A DNA stretch of 5,957 nt, taken from assembly GCA_946619625.1 (NCBI GenBank), contig CAMOMF010000123.1:1-5957 (forward strand). Reading direction: 5' to 3'. The notes beneath the pieces were generated by a model, which was not told the origin of the DNA, did no database searches, and saw only the letters and a program-made list of their open reading frames with translations. Positions 5,332-5,957 of the stretch are shown one piece after another; within the stretch, counting starts at the first letter, position 1; every line of letters begins with the position of its first letter. The stretch is from an uncultured Bacteroidales bacterium (GTDB taxonomy: Bacteria; Bacteroidota; Bacteroidia; Bacteroidales; Paludibacteraceae). The position numbers and the translations under genes were made by a program.

Positions 5332-5371
5332 CAAAATCGACCGCTTTTAAACTTGAAAGTGGTCGATTTTG
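5332..5371. terminator. Long hairpin upstream of pckA
   Basis: CAAAATCGACC (5332-5342) and GGTCGATTTTG (5361-5371) form a perfect 11-bp stem. Pairing continues inward through a G-T pair, CTTT/AAAG and another G-T pair, giving about 17 pairs around a 6-base loop (AAACTT). The outer stem has A on the left and T on the right, as in bidirectional intrinsic terminators. It ends 40 bp before the pckA -33 box and would stop rightward read-through from the CapA-like gene. No long U-run follows directly. Confidence 0.5.
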
Positions 5372-5411
5372 TCAAATAGTAATAATACATCATTTTTTTT
5401 GGCAAAAATGC

Positions 5412-5442
5412 TTGCAAATTTGGAAAATTTGTAGTAATTTTG
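5412..5442 (+). promoter_or_regulatory. pckA promoter with internal dyad
   Basis: TTG (5412-5414), 20 bases, then TAATTTTG (5435-5442). Expected start is near 5446-5448, giving a leader of about 70 bases that is A/T-rich just before the ATG. The spacer holds an inverted repeat, CAAATTT (5415-5421) and AAATTTG (5425-5431), with a 3-base gap. Its position between the -33 and -7 boxes is where a repressor would block polymerase, but no regulator is identified. Confidence 0.7.
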
Positions 5443-5515
5443 CAGTCGGAAAAGAATCGGTTTCGAGCCAATTTTTCCCAATGTTGAGCATAATAATTAT
5501 TAAAACAAATAAACA

Positions 5516-5957
5516 ATGGCAAAAGTAGATTTAACCAAGTATGGCATCATCGGTTCAACCGTGATTGCCCACAATCCCTCCTATGAGGAACTGTACAAAG
5601 CTGAAATTGACCCCTCCTTGAAAGGCTACGAAGCCGGTCAGGAGACTGAGTTGGGTGCAGTAAATGTTATGACCGGTATCTTCACCGGACGTTCTCCTAA
5701 GGATAAGTACATCGTTGACGATGCACAGAGCCACGATAAGGTATGGTGGACCACCGAGGGGTACAAGAACGACAACCACCCCATGTCTGAAGAGGTTTGG
5801 GCAAAGGTAAAGGGCATCGCTGTCAAGGAACTCAGCGGAAAGAAACTGTATGTGGTTGATGCTTTCTGCGGTGCCAACGAGGCAACTCATCTGGCTGTAC
5901 GTTTCATCCTCGAGGTGGCTTGGCAGGCTCACTTCATCAAGAATATGTTCATCCAAC
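5516..5957 (+). CDS. pckA: Phosphoenolpyruvate carboxykinase (ATP), N-terminal part
   Basis: The first 147 codons are present and the gene runs off the right edge; the family is usually about 530-540 residues. The enzyme interconverts oxaloacetate plus ATP with phosphoenolpyruvate, CO2 and ADP in the cytoplasm. In fermentative Bacteroidales it is thought to run mainly toward oxaloacetate, feeding the fumarate/succinate branch. Diagnostic sequence includes NVMTGIFTGRSPKDKYIV (50-67), where Arg59 matches the substrate-binding Arg of the E. coli TGRSPKDK motif. VVDAFCGAN (113-121) and VRFILEVAWQAHFIKNMF (128-145) also match the ATP-dependent family. The start MAKVDLTKYG at ATG 5516 follows an A/T-rich leader (AAACAAATAAACA) typical of the phylum. 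It has its own promoter and is isolated from upstream genes by a long hairpin. Confidence 0.96.
   Translation, partial: MAKVDLTKYGIIGSTVIAHNPSYEELYKAEIDPSLKGYEAGQETELGAVNVMTGIFTGRSPKDKYIVDDAQSHDKVWWTTEGYKNDNHPMSEEVWAKVKGIAVKELSGKKLYVVDAFCGANEATHLAVRFILEVAWQAHFIKNMFIQ

Overview
The window looks like chromosomal DNA from a Bacteroidales bacterium (Bacteroides/Prevotella-like). Seven promoter-like sites match the Bacteroidetes primary-sigma pattern. Six are TTG, exactly 20 bases, then TAnnTTTG; the seventh, before the CapA-like gene, has one mismatch in each box. Leaders are A/T-rich with no obvious Shine-Dalgarno sequence. The genes also fit: a secreted multidomain esterase with a Bacteroidales-style C-terminal tail, a stand-alone PspC protein, and an ATP-type PEP carboxykinase.

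Layout from left to right. Bases 1-568 hold no convincing gene. They contain small hairpins, a leftward promoter whose target lies outside the window, an 11-bp tandem array (367-432) and a 21-bp tandem array (483-588). The second array runs into the last codons of a leftward tRNA-dihydrouridine synthase gene (569-1615, dusB-like). A 190-bp divergent intergenic region carries its promoter and that of a rightward gene (1806-3656) for a secreted SGNH/GDSL esterase of the rhamnogalacturonan-acetylesterase type. That gene converges, with a 17-bp gap, on a small leftward PspC-domain gene (3674-3868). Divergent from it is a rightward gene (4007-5140) for an exported CapA-type metallophosphatase. Bases 5141-5515 are non-coding and contain a compact candidate small RNA on the minus strand (about 5166-5236), then nested hairpins. 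The promoter and first 147 codons of pckA (5516 onward) close the window.

The genes do not form an operon or a shared pathway. Every gene has its own promoter, and the set reads as core-genome genes (tRNA modification, central carbon metabolism) mixed with envelope or secreted functions. I see no phage, transposase, CRISPR, toxin-antitoxin or defence module. The less ordinary content is non-coding: the candidate small RNA, whose promoter is nearly identical to the esterase promoter over 35 bp; a minisatellite apparently grown from the dus stop-codon region, which gives that mRNA a very C-rich, G-poor 3' tail; and a probably leaderless CapA-like mRNA.
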